From Isoetes taiwanensis (Eukaryota > Streptophyta > Lycopodiopsida > Isoetales > Isoetaceae), in contig JAJEKV010000041.1 of the NCBI GenBank assembly GCA_021234155.1, positions 6,565,249 through 6,629,248 on the forward strand: a DNA stretch of 64,000 bases. Reading direction: 5' to 3'. A program made the translations under genes and the position numbers. A model generated the notes under the pieces. It was not told the DNA's origin, did not search any database, and worked only from the letters and a program-made list of their open reading frames with translations. Position 1 is the first letter of the stretch. Every line of letters begins with the position of its first letter. Shown here one piece after another: positions 10,827-21,197 of this stretch.

Positions 10827-11420
10827 TCTGTTGAAGGTGTTCCCGGCAAAACCTTCAACCTCAATGGTGAGGTGTCAAACAAGTTGGCAAAGTATCCTTT
10901 TTCTAGTCAAAACTTTTGATGAAGTGGAAGTGATGAGTGTGACACGTGTGTGGTGATATGGAGGTGTTGGTGATGATGTGGCATGACAACATGTCCCCTT
11001 AATGGTCTAAACAACTTGTTTTGGAGAATTTTGAAGAAAACGGACATGGAATGAGGGGTGACATGTGTATGGTGTGACATGGCAATGGCGATGACGTGTA
11101 CGATGATTTGGCAACTTTTGAGTGGTGACATGGGTCAGTTTGATACTAGTGCATATAAAATTGCAAAGTTCAGGCAAAAATTAGATCCTTTGACTTTTCT
11201 TGCTTCCAATAGGAATTTTTACACTTTCTCTCTCCATTTTGACTTCTAGAGGGAGAATTTGACCCTAGACCATGGAGGTGGCCAAATTAAGCGGAATTGT
11301 TTTTGCTTTTGCAAGTTGATGGTGGTATGGTGGATGTGTGAGGTGTGAATGGTGTATGAAAGACATGTTTTGACTAGAAAAGGTTCCCTTAACCAATTTG
11401 CTATAGGATATGAAGGCTAG
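10827..11420 (+). repeat. LTR-like repeat, family R1, copy 1
   Basis: The segment begins with TGTTGAAGGTGTTCCCGGCA, which folds back on AACCTTCAAC. It continues with many GTGACATG, GATGATGTGG and GTGTATGGTG motifs and contains TTTTGACTAGAAAA. Inverted relatives with the same vocabulary (CATCATACAC, TTTTCTAGTCAAAAC) lie at 43830-44420 and 45063-45370. The first 40 or so bases recur on the minus strand at 47003-47041. I infer an LTR or solo-LTR family, but no paired LTR is demonstrable here. Confidence 0.5.
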
Positions 11421-12500
11421 GCATGGAGTTTGAAGTTATATGGGATCTTTTGCATAGAAAAGGAGATGAAGAGCTTAAGATATGGATCATATGAAATAGT
11501 CATGCCAAGAACTCAATAGCAAAACCACATACCAAGAACACTCAAGGGGTCTTCCAAACTTCAAATTTGCTTTGCTTGAATCACCTTTCCTAGCATCCAT
11601 GTGTGATCTTTCATGAATGTCTTCACCTTGGTCTTCAAGTGTCCACTTATGATCTCTAGGGAAGTGTTCTCTTCAAATCAATGGTGTTTGTGTATATGTG
11701 CTCAAATCAATATGCAGGCATAAGTAAATCAAAATGCATCTTGCTCGTCTATGTTGCCATAGCATGACAGCATCATGCCAAACAGAAAGAACAGGCTGGT
11801 CTACCAGCCTCTGTATTTTTGCAGATGATCAAAGTGAAGTTCATGCCAGCTGCCAATATGGAGATATGTTTGGCAGCTTTATGAGCCGGCAATGGATTAA
11901 AAGAAAAGGGTATTGACAAATGAACCAGATGATATGTATGTGATTGTGAATGTAGAAAACAGGTGAACCTGCATGACAAATGTGATTGTTATTAGAGAAA
12001 ATAGAACTGCTGGATGGAAGTATGACAACAGTCTGGTGAATTTAGTGGAGAATCATTGATCTGAAGTGCCTCAAGTGGATCAGGGGCAACTCTTGAGCAG
12101 GTTATTGTGGAAAGAATGTATGAGAGTGTACCTGCATGTGACAACATGTTTGTTAGCATAATGAGCTGCTGTTATGGTGGGAATGGCAGCAGCTATAGAT
12201 ATAGAGTAATATGGAAGAGAGTGTATAAACATGACATGTGTGAATGCAAATTCGGATGCCCTGCATGGAAATCAGAACTTAAGCGATAAGAACACATAAT
12301 TTGAACAAGCTAACATCTGCATGAATCTTCCTACATTTTGCATTAGTTTCAGCAATGGAAACCTCGAATATAAAAGTTCTAGCTAAATGACTTCCTTAAT
12401 TTAAGAATACAAACTATCTCACAAGCACTCCTGCATTATTTTTTGTCTTCTTTCTTCTTCTATTTTTATGTTTTGCAATCATAGTCAGTTCAAAAGCAAA
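11421..12500. other. Intergenic; one inverted repeat half, no gene seen
   Basis: The stretch 11515-11600, with CAAGGGGTCTTCCAAACTTC and GCTTTGCTTGAAT, is an approximate inverted copy of 14845-14905, on the other side of the gypsy remnant. I see no coding domain. The rest is AT-rich with no structure that I could identify. Confidence 0.45.
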
Positions 12501-14740
12501 CTAGACTAATCTACCTACAAATTCTAAATAAACTTCTAACCAAACAAACTTAAGGCAACATGATCTCTTCAAGTGCAAGATGTTGATGGGATTTAACAGC
12601 TCCCTACCATCAAGAACATCCCTCAACCAATAGGAGTCTTTACCTGCTTTTCCAATTACTTCGAAAGGCCCTTCCCAAAGGTTCTCAAATTTTGCTGCTA
12701 CATCTTCCCTTGCCTTATTCCATTTAAGAACCAATTCACCTGTTTTGAGTGTACCTTGGAGCTTATGAGTAGCCTTAAATGCTGCTATGTCTTTGGCTTT
12801 CTTGATCAGAACTGCATTCTCAGCTTCATACCTGTGTTCCTCCAACTGCATCAATCTTATACACCTTTCTCTTAGTGCATCCTCCATTTCTAAATTTATT
12901 TGACAAGCCGACCTAAGAGATGGGAGCTCAAGCTCGATTGGCACAATGGATTTTATGCCATAAACAAGGTTGAAGGGTGTATGTTTAGTGGATGCTTTAA
13001 TCGTGGTCCTATATGCCCATAGTGCATCATGCACTTCAAGTGCCAATCTCTCTTGGAAATGCTAATGGTTTTCTTAAGGATTGACTTCAAAACCTTGTTA
13101 GTTGACTCAACTTGACCATTTCCTTGAGAGTAGTATGCTGAGCTTTTAGAGTGCTTGACTTTAAGAGTGGCCAACAACAAAGCAATGGTTTGGTTCATGA
13201 ATTGACTTCCTCTATCAGAGACAATTTTAAAGGGAATCCCAAATCTAGCACATATATTCTCATGGAGGAATCTTGATGTGGTAAAAGAATTTGCCCTCTA
13301 AGTGGAACTGCTTCAGCCCACTTTGTGAAATAATCTGTAGCCATAAGGATAAATTGGTGCTGAGCAGATGAGGGAGGATCTGTTGGACCTATAAAGTCAA
13401 GCCCCTATGTTTGAAATGGCCCTGAAGAAGTTATGGCAGTGAGAGGAGCTGGTTGCAATACCCTTTTGCCAAAAATTTGGCATTTATGACAGCACTTAAT
13501 GAAATTGTAACAATCTTTAAAAAGAGTGGGCCAGAAATATCTAGACCTCAAAATTTTCTTTGCAGTTGTATCAGCAGCAAAGTGTCCTTCATATATACCT
13601 TCATGACAAGCTTCAAGAATCATTTTGGCCTCTCCATGATCCACACATCTTAGCAATACACCTTCCTTGTCAACTTTGCACAAGACTTCTCCAATTAACC
13701 TGAATTTCTTGCACTTCTCTTTGAATCTTCTTTCTGGACTGCTGCTCATGTCTTTTGGCAATTCATTGGTCTCCAAATAGTTCCTAATATCAACTGCCAA
13801 TCCAAATATTTTTCATGAAAAGCAATCAGGTTAGTAGCATAACCAGTCTCATTCAATCCCTCCTTATCCTCATGCACAAGGCATAAGGTAAGTATGAGCT
13901 AGGATTTTCAACTAAATTCACCACCTTGACAGTAATGTTGTAAGCCTGAATCTTGCAAGCCCATCTATACAATTTGGCCTTAGGCTGTTTTTTTGCAAAC
14001 TGAAGGGAAAAAAGATTCTGCTTCATATAAACTTGAGTGTGATTATTTTGCAGCAAATGACCTTGTCTGTCTATTAGAAACATTAATGCAGCTGCACTCT
14101 TCTCGAGCCTGGGAAATCTCAATTTAGTGTCAGACCACATCTTGCTAGCAAAGGAGATACATAGTCATCCTGGAGTAATGCCAAACCAATTGCCTTTTTT
14201 GTGACACTGATGTAAGCCTTAAAAAGTTTCTCAAAATCTGGAGGTTTCAGCAAAATAGAATGACAAATAGCATTTATGATTGTATCAAAAGATTCTTGAC
14301 ATGTTTCATTCCAATCAACAAAGATATGCTTACTTTTATTTTTTGAGAATTTTCCAACCTTTGTAAGGTTAGAAATTGGACTTATAGTGTGTGAAAAATG
14401 AGGAACATACATTCTCAAAAAGCTAGTCATTCCTAAGAAGCTTTTCACCTGTTTAAGTGCCTTTGGAGGAGCAAGCTTCTTCAAAGCCTCAATTTTATTC
14501 TCTGCAACCTGAATACTTCTTGTGGATACTTCATGTCCTAGCAAATCTCCTTTTGAGCATAAAAAGACACACTTTTTTGGCTTTAGGCTGACACCTCCTT
14601 TCTGCACAAGGCAAATAATTTTGTCAGAGAATCAAAATGATATTTGCAAGAAGTACCTAAGCAAAGATCATCCAAAAAAATTGGAGGCATATCCTTGAAG
14701 ATAGTTGCTGCCATGCTATGGCCGCATGGAAGAGCAAGGA
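12501..14740 (-). pseudogene. Ty3/gypsy pol remnant (RT end, RNase H, integrase)
   Basis: On the minus strand this runs from the end of reverse transcriptase to the end of integrase. At 14740-14650 is FLDDLCLGTS (the YxDD-type active-site region), then GVSLKPKKCVFLCSKGDLLG and VKSFLGMTSFLRMYVPHF (RT connection, 14607-14380). RNase H follows around 14140-13853 (PKAKLYRWACKIQAYNI). The integrase zinc-binding motif is at 13800-13405 (HEGIYEGHFAADTTAKKI, then CCHKCQIFGKR). Core remnants are at 13198-12953 (SAYYSQGNGQVESTNKVLK), and the C terminus at 13046-12501 contains FNLVYGIKSIVPIELELP and LWEGPFEVIGKAG. Stops and frameshifts separate the parts. No gag, chromodomain or LTR pair is recognisable. 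It is a different lineage from the large gypsy element at 28.8-42.3 kb. Confidence 0.85.
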
Positions 14741-15175
14741 TATTTCACATTCTTATGCTCATATCTTGATTTGAACTTAGAGACACAAGGAGAATTCATA
14801 TATGCACATCTTGAAGAGCAAGGTGAGGACATTTGACTTAGGTCACACAAGCAAGACATGAAGAAGAATCAAGCAAAGTTTGAAGACTTGAAGACCCCTT
14901 GAAGAGTTCTTGGTATGGGATGCTATCATTTGAGTTTTTGGCATAATTACACCCTTTGATTTCCATCCTACATCCTCCACATCCTTTGCCATCAAGAAAT
15001 GCTCTTGAAATCTCAAATTCCATGCCTACATCTCATCTCCCAAGTCAAATTACAATAGAAGAAAAGAGAGACGAACTAGGAAAATAAAGGCAAAATAGAA
15101 AGGACGATGCTGTTGGAGACCATAAACATGCTAGAACTTGGACTCATACAAAGATTAGCTGCAGCAAAGAGACAA
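14741..15175. other. Intergenic; inverted relative of 11.5-11.6 kb
   Basis: Contains GAATCAAGCAAAGTTTGAAG and AAGACCCCTTGAAG (about 14860-14905), the inverted counterpart of sequence at 11515-11600. No gene is recognised. Confidence 0.4.
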
Positions 15176-15177
15176 AA

Positions 15178-15372
15178 TGAATTCCATTTTGGAATATCTA
15201 TTTGAAGCTATATCTGTCCAGGTAGGCCCTTTCTAGCAAAACTGATTCCAATTTGGAATATATGTTTGGATCTACATCTGTCTAAATAGGCCCTTTCTGG
15301 CAAAACTGATTTTAATTTGGAATATCTATTTGGAGCTGCATCTGCCTAGGAAGATCCTTTCTAATTTCCAAC
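15178..15372. repeat. Three tandem copies of about 64 bp
   Basis: Each unit runs TTTGGAATAT-(N)-TTTG, then ATCTGYC..GG, then CCTTTCT, starting at about 15181, 15244 and 15309. The first two are closest; the third has diverged at its end. No coding potential is evident. Confidence 0.75.
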
Positions 15373-15374
15373 GG

Positions 15375-16640
15375 ATTTCTTTGTGGAAACATCAATCAAC
15401 CTTGATTTAAGAGAGATACATCGAAATATTTCTTGAATGCATTTGAGATAGATCAAAGGTATGAAGAATTAATCCCCACCGGTATAGGCGGCAAGGGCGA
15501 CTAAAACCTGTCTTCTGTTTTCCTCTAAACTTGCCAAATTACTCCTCTATTTCTGCTATATCCATCCAAATTTGAAATGGCAAATGAAGGATCCATTCAT
15601 AGTCACTGTTTCACAACCAATCTATGTATTTAAGGCATTAAATAGAATATCTTAGTGCAAATAATCAACTATTAATGGGCTTAATAAAATCACCTCACCA
15701 CCACATGGGCTTATGCAATTAAGTGCCACTTGAGGCATGAGCAATCATCCTTGTTTTTGACATTGCAAACCTGTGTAAATAAAAACTCAATAAATCAAAT
15801 TTAAGAATTTATTGCATCAGCGAAACTTAGAGCGGTTTTGCTTTTAGCTTCAGTTGCATTTATAATTGTACTACACTGAAAAGGTCTACCTGCAATTATA
15901 TGGAGGGATAGCCGAGGGATCATAAGGTGACATCTTCTAGAACTGAAATTCATATACCCGCTTGCCATATCTTTTTGTGAATGAGCATTAGGTATAGATA
16001 GAACCTTCAAGGTCAAATTGACCATCTGCAAATCCTTGGTTCCAGTAAAAGAAAAAATAACATGAGCAGGAGTACGAGTATCATGGTGATTTCTACATAT
16101 ATAATTGGCACAAAACAAGCCCGAAAGTCGAAGTCATATCTATGGCAGATAAGTTCAAAAGTTGATAGTGCCAAAATCTAAGACCAACAACCCTAAAAAA
16201 AACCTATTTCGAACGGACTCGAATATTACATGTGAAGGACCCCGTATATATTATTAAACCTAGTAAAAATATATTCTGGAGCAAGAATACAACATGGCAA
16301 ATAGTCTAAGCTATTAAAAAAAAGCAATAAAATTAATGCGAGCTATGCACACTCTAGATATACGCATCAGTACGTCCACTCAAATACACTACTAAATCAT
16401 AGCAAAACCATATTAAAAATCGCATAAAAGACAAAGAGAACCCCTGCTATTATGTTAGATATTGGAGTCCTTCCTATTCTTTTGTTGCCAAACCTTGAAT
16501 TCTTTATCCACTAAATTTGTATTCTCGAATAAGGGCTCACATCAAAACAGACAAAAGCTAGGCTTTTCATTCATCTCAGCAAAATTCTACAATGGTTGAG
16601 AGTGGGTAGCTGCACATTTGCAAGCTACCCACAATAAAAA
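15375..16640. other. Intergenic, no supported gene
   Basis: The only sizeable frame is 16118-15801 on the minus strand (105 codons). It has no recognisable domain and ordinary composition for this AT-rich region, so I do not call it a gene. No repeats or RNA genes are evident. Confidence 0.4.
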
Positions 16641-17240
16641 AACATAGGGAATATCCAGTTATATCATCTGGACCCCCAAAAAATTCTACAGATGTCGGTT
16701 AAGTGTACATGCCGAGAGCTTATCGCGGGGATTAAAAAACCCCGCCCTTTTGGGTTTTCGAGGAAAAACCCTAGTGATAAGCCCTCGGCAAGGGGCTTGG
16801 ACACAACGTAAGGCTGAAAAAAATGCTCCCACAAAGAAACACACGAAGCCTGAAGAAGACGGAGTGTCACATCCCAATGTACCTATACATCAACAAACTA
16901 GAACATAAAGATAAGAAAACAACAACCTCGAAAAACGAGAGGCTGGTCACACGTGCCATGCGACAAAAAACACCCTCGAAAAAGCGAGGGACTGGTTACG
17001 CGTGCCACGCGACAAAAAATAATATTTATAATAATATACACATTAAGGGAGGGTGGGTGGGAGTCAAGGGAACTGCTGAGAGAGGAGAAAACACCGATGA
17101 GAAGTCGATGAAGAAGCTGCAAGAAATAGCAATCCCAAATGAACCAGAGCCACAGAAAATGCATGCAATGCATGCATGCATCGCCCATTCGAGAATACCG
17201 ATCCGATGGCTCGGATCGATGGCATAGTTGCTAGAGGAAT
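16640..17240 (-). repeat. Structured repeat with paired hairpins, possible LINE 3' UTR piece
   Basis: At 16728-16786 is a GGGG-attaaaaaa-CCCC stem-loop followed by GGGTTTTCGAGG, the same pair of stem-loops seen in the LINE-A 3' UTR at 1012-1065. At 16923-17020 are two 49 bp direct copies, each with a CTCG-AAAAA-CGAG hairpin followed by ACGTGCCA.GCGACAAAAA. The second copy keeps pairing through changed bases (CCCTCG with CGAGGG, and CGCG with CGCG). I infer the 3' part of a LINE related to LINE-A, on the minus strand, without its coding part. Confidence 0.5.
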
Positions 17241-19686
17241 CTCTAGCTTTTCTTGTGGATTAAGCTTTCTCCTAGCCTCTCTCTCCAATTTGGCAGAGTG
17301 AATTCTCTGGTGCTGAATTGAATAATCCCTTTACCATTTCTATCTTCCAAAATTTAGTCTTTCTTGAAGTTTCTCTTGCTAGGATAGCCAGGTTGGATGG
17401 TGAGCTTTCCTCTTAAGGGGTGGAATTGTGTTTAAATCCTTTATTTCCTAATGTTTATTCTTGCATATACAGCCTAGGGATCAGTCCTCTATCACAATTC
17501 AAATGCTGGAGAAATTGAGAAATTAAAGTGTAAGTTATTTATCTTTGAAAGGTGGGACTTTGATAGCACATACGTAGTAGCTTTGCCAGATGTATTAAGG
17601 TTAACAAATGTTGGGAAGACCGTAAATGTCGCTGCGAGTTTGCTTCTAGTTCAAATTGAATTTATCAGATCAACTTTACTATTTGCTATTTAGATTCCTT
17701 GTGGTACAAACTATCTATTATCTAATTGAACTATCTGCTATTTAGATTCCTTGTGGTACAAACTATCTATTATCTAATTGAACTATCTATTATCTAATCT
17801 TTTGTTTTTTGCGAATGAACGGCATTATCTCTTTTACAAACTTCTAAACATAATTCTTTTATGATCATAAAAGGCAGCTCATAAATAAAAAGACACAACT
17901 GATGTGGAATGAGTTAAATGTGTGGGTAGAAAGGTTGGATAAAGCCATAACATCTTAAGAGAGTATTTAGAAAAGTTAGTGACATAGTTGAGACACCAGT
18001 CGAGCACAATGACTTGCCTCATGAGTTGCCCAAGACAATTTTGTACTTACCATGATACAACCACTATATTACGTTATCATTTTGAGGACAAGGAATTACT
18101 TTATCTCAAAGTAAAGAATACTTAAAGAGAATGCAAGCCACACTTATGTGTATGTTTGTGAAACAATTCTTTACAAGAGACGATGCTTTGCAAATCGAAC
18201 AAATTCTCTTTCCAAAGGCTGGGTTGCCCTGATCCCCAAAAAAGCAATGGGAATAAGCAATGGGGCACATATATCGTCGAGATCATGCACATGCATGAGC
18301 TCAAAAAAAGCAGACTTAAGGATCACGAGTCATGATATACCCCCATGCAAGGAATTAAAAGATTAATAGAACGCGCACATCGTAAAACAAGGTTTCAGAG
18401 TAATTATATATTAGAAGCAGCCGACAGGCACACAAGCAAACAAAACCAAAATTTTGAAGGAAAAAAACAAAAGAAATAATAGTTAACAATGGCAGAGGCA
18501 GGTACGCTCTGCCCTATGGATCCACCCCTGAAAATAAAATCTATCTACCTGCCCCCTCTTAGCCTGCCTGTACCAAAGCCCGGGAAAGTACCAACCGGCA
18601 GTACCCACCGCTGGCCGGCAACCGGAATAGGGCGGTGAGAGTGACCGGCGGAGGCCTTGGCAGCTTTTACATGCATGCGGAGGTCGAGAGTGGAGCACCG
18701 GCGGCGAAACCACGTGGCTCTCCCCTGCTGGTGGACATTTCCGAGCGTGTCCTTCATACCGGCCCAGTGGAAACGACAGCGTCCTCCCAATTTTTTTTCT
18801 CTCACATTTGTATTTATTTGCAACATTTATTTTTATTATTTCGTAGCTTTAAGCGCCTTTGTGGCTATGGTGGCCTTCCGGCGACGCTACCGATCCGAGC
18901 AGGCCGTTGGCCGCTAGGCCTCAACCTCCAGGCGCGCCATCAACAGGCTTTCATATATTTATTTTGTGCTGTGATTGGCGGCTATTTTCTAGTTTGTTTC
19001 GGCCGGTTCTGGCGTAGGATTTTTTTTGATGGGTGCGGGGATATGTTCATGCGTATCTTTTTCCATATGAACGCTTCTTGCAGTTTTAATAACAGCCATG
19101 GTTGTGTAGTGCCGGGCTCCGATCGGCAGGGGTAAATGTAAGGCTATCTATTTGCCGCGCTTTAGGAAGCACTGGATACTTCTTTATTTTATCCAAGTAC
19201 TTGTGAACAAAAGGATTGAATGGGCATTCGTATTGGAATGAAAACGTGCGTTTTTGTCCAATGCAAGTTCTTTTTTGGTATTTTTGTCGAAGAAATCTTG
19301 CAATCAATTGCGGATGCTCATGGTATCGGATAGTCTGGATGTAAAAAACTTGCACCGATCCACGCTCAAGTGCTAATGATCCTCTTTTGTGTAAGGTAAA
19401 TTTCCGCTTCCTTTATAGTCAAGCCAGCCCTTCTGCTATTTCCGATTCAATTCATCTCTGCATGCATTCATTTGTTTTGTCTGTGTAAAGGTCGCATAGG
19501 GATATCCATGCGCCTGCCATGAATGAAGGCAAGATTTTGAAATTTCTACGTATTTTTCTTTTCCCATAGATTCTTAACCTTCCATCCATTCTATTTTTAT
19601 CAATTGCTTCCCTGTTTCTTAGCCTCTTCTCTCATTCTTGACAACACGTTTAATTCTTCCTGCAAGAACGGAAATTTTATCTTGCA
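17241..19686 (+). other. Upstream region and probable 5' UTR/intron of the F-box gene
   Basis: No coding domain is seen. A 52 bp tandem duplication with TATTTAGATTCCTTGTGG lies at about 17680-17790. A GC-rich island at 18540-18930 (sequences such as GGCCGGCAACCGG) stands out from the AT-rich surroundings and is a plausible promoter region. Candidate 5' splice sites (for example GTAAGG near 19395) precede a pyrimidine-rich stretch ending TCTTGCAG at 19687, just upstream of the F-box start codon. A 5' UTR intron is therefore likely. The exact transcription start cannot be read from sequence alone. Confidence 0.45.
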
Positions 19687-19703
19687 GCTAGACTTTGCTG
19701 CTA

Positions 19704-21197
19704 ATGGGTGAACATTGGAGGCAGCTGCCTGTTGGCACTGTTGCTGCACCTAGTGGCTGGTTTGTTCCTGATAGTATGAGGGGTCAGTTTGTTGACCACC
19801 AATTGTGGGGAGGGGAAGCCAATGCATTAGAAATGGCAACCAGCACAAGGGAGTGGACTAGATTGGAACAAGGCTTGTGTTGGGGGGAAAATGTTTTAAT
19901 TGATGAGGAATGCTCTTTGCGAGGTAAAACTGGCAAAAGTGCTTGGGACTTGGGCCAATCATATGGCAGTCAAGCACCATTCGACATAGAACAAACTGCT
20001 CTTCCAGAGCTGACTGAAAATTTCTCGAGCTTTCACTGCAGGGCAGATTTGGTAATATTAGATTGCAGTTCAGATGGAATTACACTAGAGAATAATGAAA
20101 AATGGAAGCATAGGGAGCTTCTTAATGGTTTACCCGATGACCTTCTTGAGAGGATTTTTGCTGCATTGCCTCTCCTCAGTCTGTTCCGAGCAAGAGCTGT
20201 TTGCAAAAGGTGGAATTTAATAATCGACTCCAGTTCTTTTCGGGCTCTTTGTGCCCAACATGCTAATCATAAACCTTGGTACCTCATGTATAAGGACTCA
20301 GAGAAGCCCATTGTAGTCGCATTTGATCCTTCATCTAAAAGGTGGCACAACTTTGTCCTTCCTCATTTTGATCCTATGACAAGTTTCGTTGCCTCTGCAG
20401 ATGGTCTGGTTTGTTTCATGGATAAGACCAATTGTGACATGATTTATGTATGTAATCCAATGACAAAGGCTTGGAGAGTACTACCTAAACCACCTGATCA
20501 TTGGATTTCTGATTACTGTGCAGTTTCAATGACAATAGGCAAAGATCAGAGAACTTACAAGATTGTTATTGCTCGATCAAAGCAAGTACCCGATGATTAT
20601 ACACAGTGGGATTTCTCTATTGAAGTCTATGATTCTGCGTTAGACTCTTGGATGAGTTCTAGCAGCAAGGTCTTGAAAGGATGGCGAGCAGGAGAAGAGA
20701 GCAATATCTGCAACGATATGTTTTATTGCGTTACGCACCCTACTTTTGGTGTTGGTCAGGATAACTCAAGGCATGGATTGATTGTGTATGATCTTTGTAC
20801 TACAACATTTCAAGATATGATTTTGCCAATGCCTTGTTCCCTCTCCTGTGTTAGACTGATGAGCCGTTGGGATCGTCTTATAATGGTGGGCGGTATTGGC
20901 ACATATGATTTTATTAAGGGGGTTGGTGTATGGGAGCTTGATACAGAATGGAAGCAGATTGCTAGAATGCCTACCAAGCTGTTTCATGGCTTTATAGGAG
21001 GTCTTGATGATGTATTTTCATGTTGCGGACATGGCGACCTTGTTTACATTCATAGTTATGGAAGTCCACAGCTGATGGTACATGATATATCTCAGGGATC
21101 ATGGAATTGGGCAAGAGCATGTCCTACTCTCAGGCGAGATCCTTTGCACCTCTTTGCAGGTTTCTGTTTCCAGCCACGTCTTGATATTTTAGTATAG
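19704..21197 (+). CDS. HWS: F-box/kelch protein, HAWAIIAN SKIRT-like
   Basis: F-box proteins of this type are the substrate-receptor subunits of SCF ubiquitin ligases. Arabidopsis HAWAIIAN SKIRT (At3g61590) limits organ growth and affects the microRNA pathway. I start at the ATG at 19704, giving 497 residues. A longer frame from 19695 would need a TTG start. The F-box lies at about residues 140-180 (LPDDLLERIFAALPLLSLFR, then AVCKRWN). The C-terminal kelch-type beta-propeller shows motifs I recognise from HWS: SKQVPDD..QWD, LKGWRAGEESNICND, PMPCSLSC, VGGIGTYD, VYIHSYGSPQLM and LFAGFCFQPRLDI. It is about 85 residues longer than Arabidopsis HWS, all at the N terminus. The coding region is a single exon with a probable 5' UTR intron (acceptor at 19687), as expected for this family. 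Confidence 0.88.
   Translation: MGEHWRQLPVGTVAAPSGWFVPDSMRGQFVDHQLWGGEANALEMATSTREWTRLEQGLCWGENVLIDEECSLRGKTGKSAWDLGQSYGSQAPFDIEQTALPELTENFSSFHCRADLVILDCSSDGITLENNEKWKHRELLNGLPDDLLERIFAALPLLSLFRARAVCKRWNLIIDSSSFRALCAQHANHKPWYLMYKDSEKPIVVAFDPSSKRWHNFVLPHFDPMTSFVASADGLVCFMDKTNCDMIYVCNPMTKAWRVLPKPPDHWISDYCAVSMTIGKDQRTYKIVIARSKQVPDDYTQWDFSIEVYDSALDSWMSSSSKVLKGWRAGEESNICNDMFYCVTHPTFGVGQDNSRHGLIVYDLCTTTFQDMILPMPCSLSCVRLMSRWDRLIMVGGIGTYDFIKGVGVWELDTEWKQIARMPTKLFHGFIGGLDDVFSCCGHGDLVYIHSYGSPQLMVHDISQGSWNWARACPTLRRDPLHLFAGFCFQPRLDILV

Noticed and set aside
12501-14740. Gypsy remnant considered as another copy of the H3-bearing element
   Set aside because: Its integrase C terminus lacks a chromodomain, and its RT and integrase sequences are clearly different, so it is a separate lineage.
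15801-16118. 105-codon minus-strand ORF as a gene
   Set aside because: No recognisable domain, no neighbouring exon signals and AT-rich composition like the surrounding non-coding sequence.
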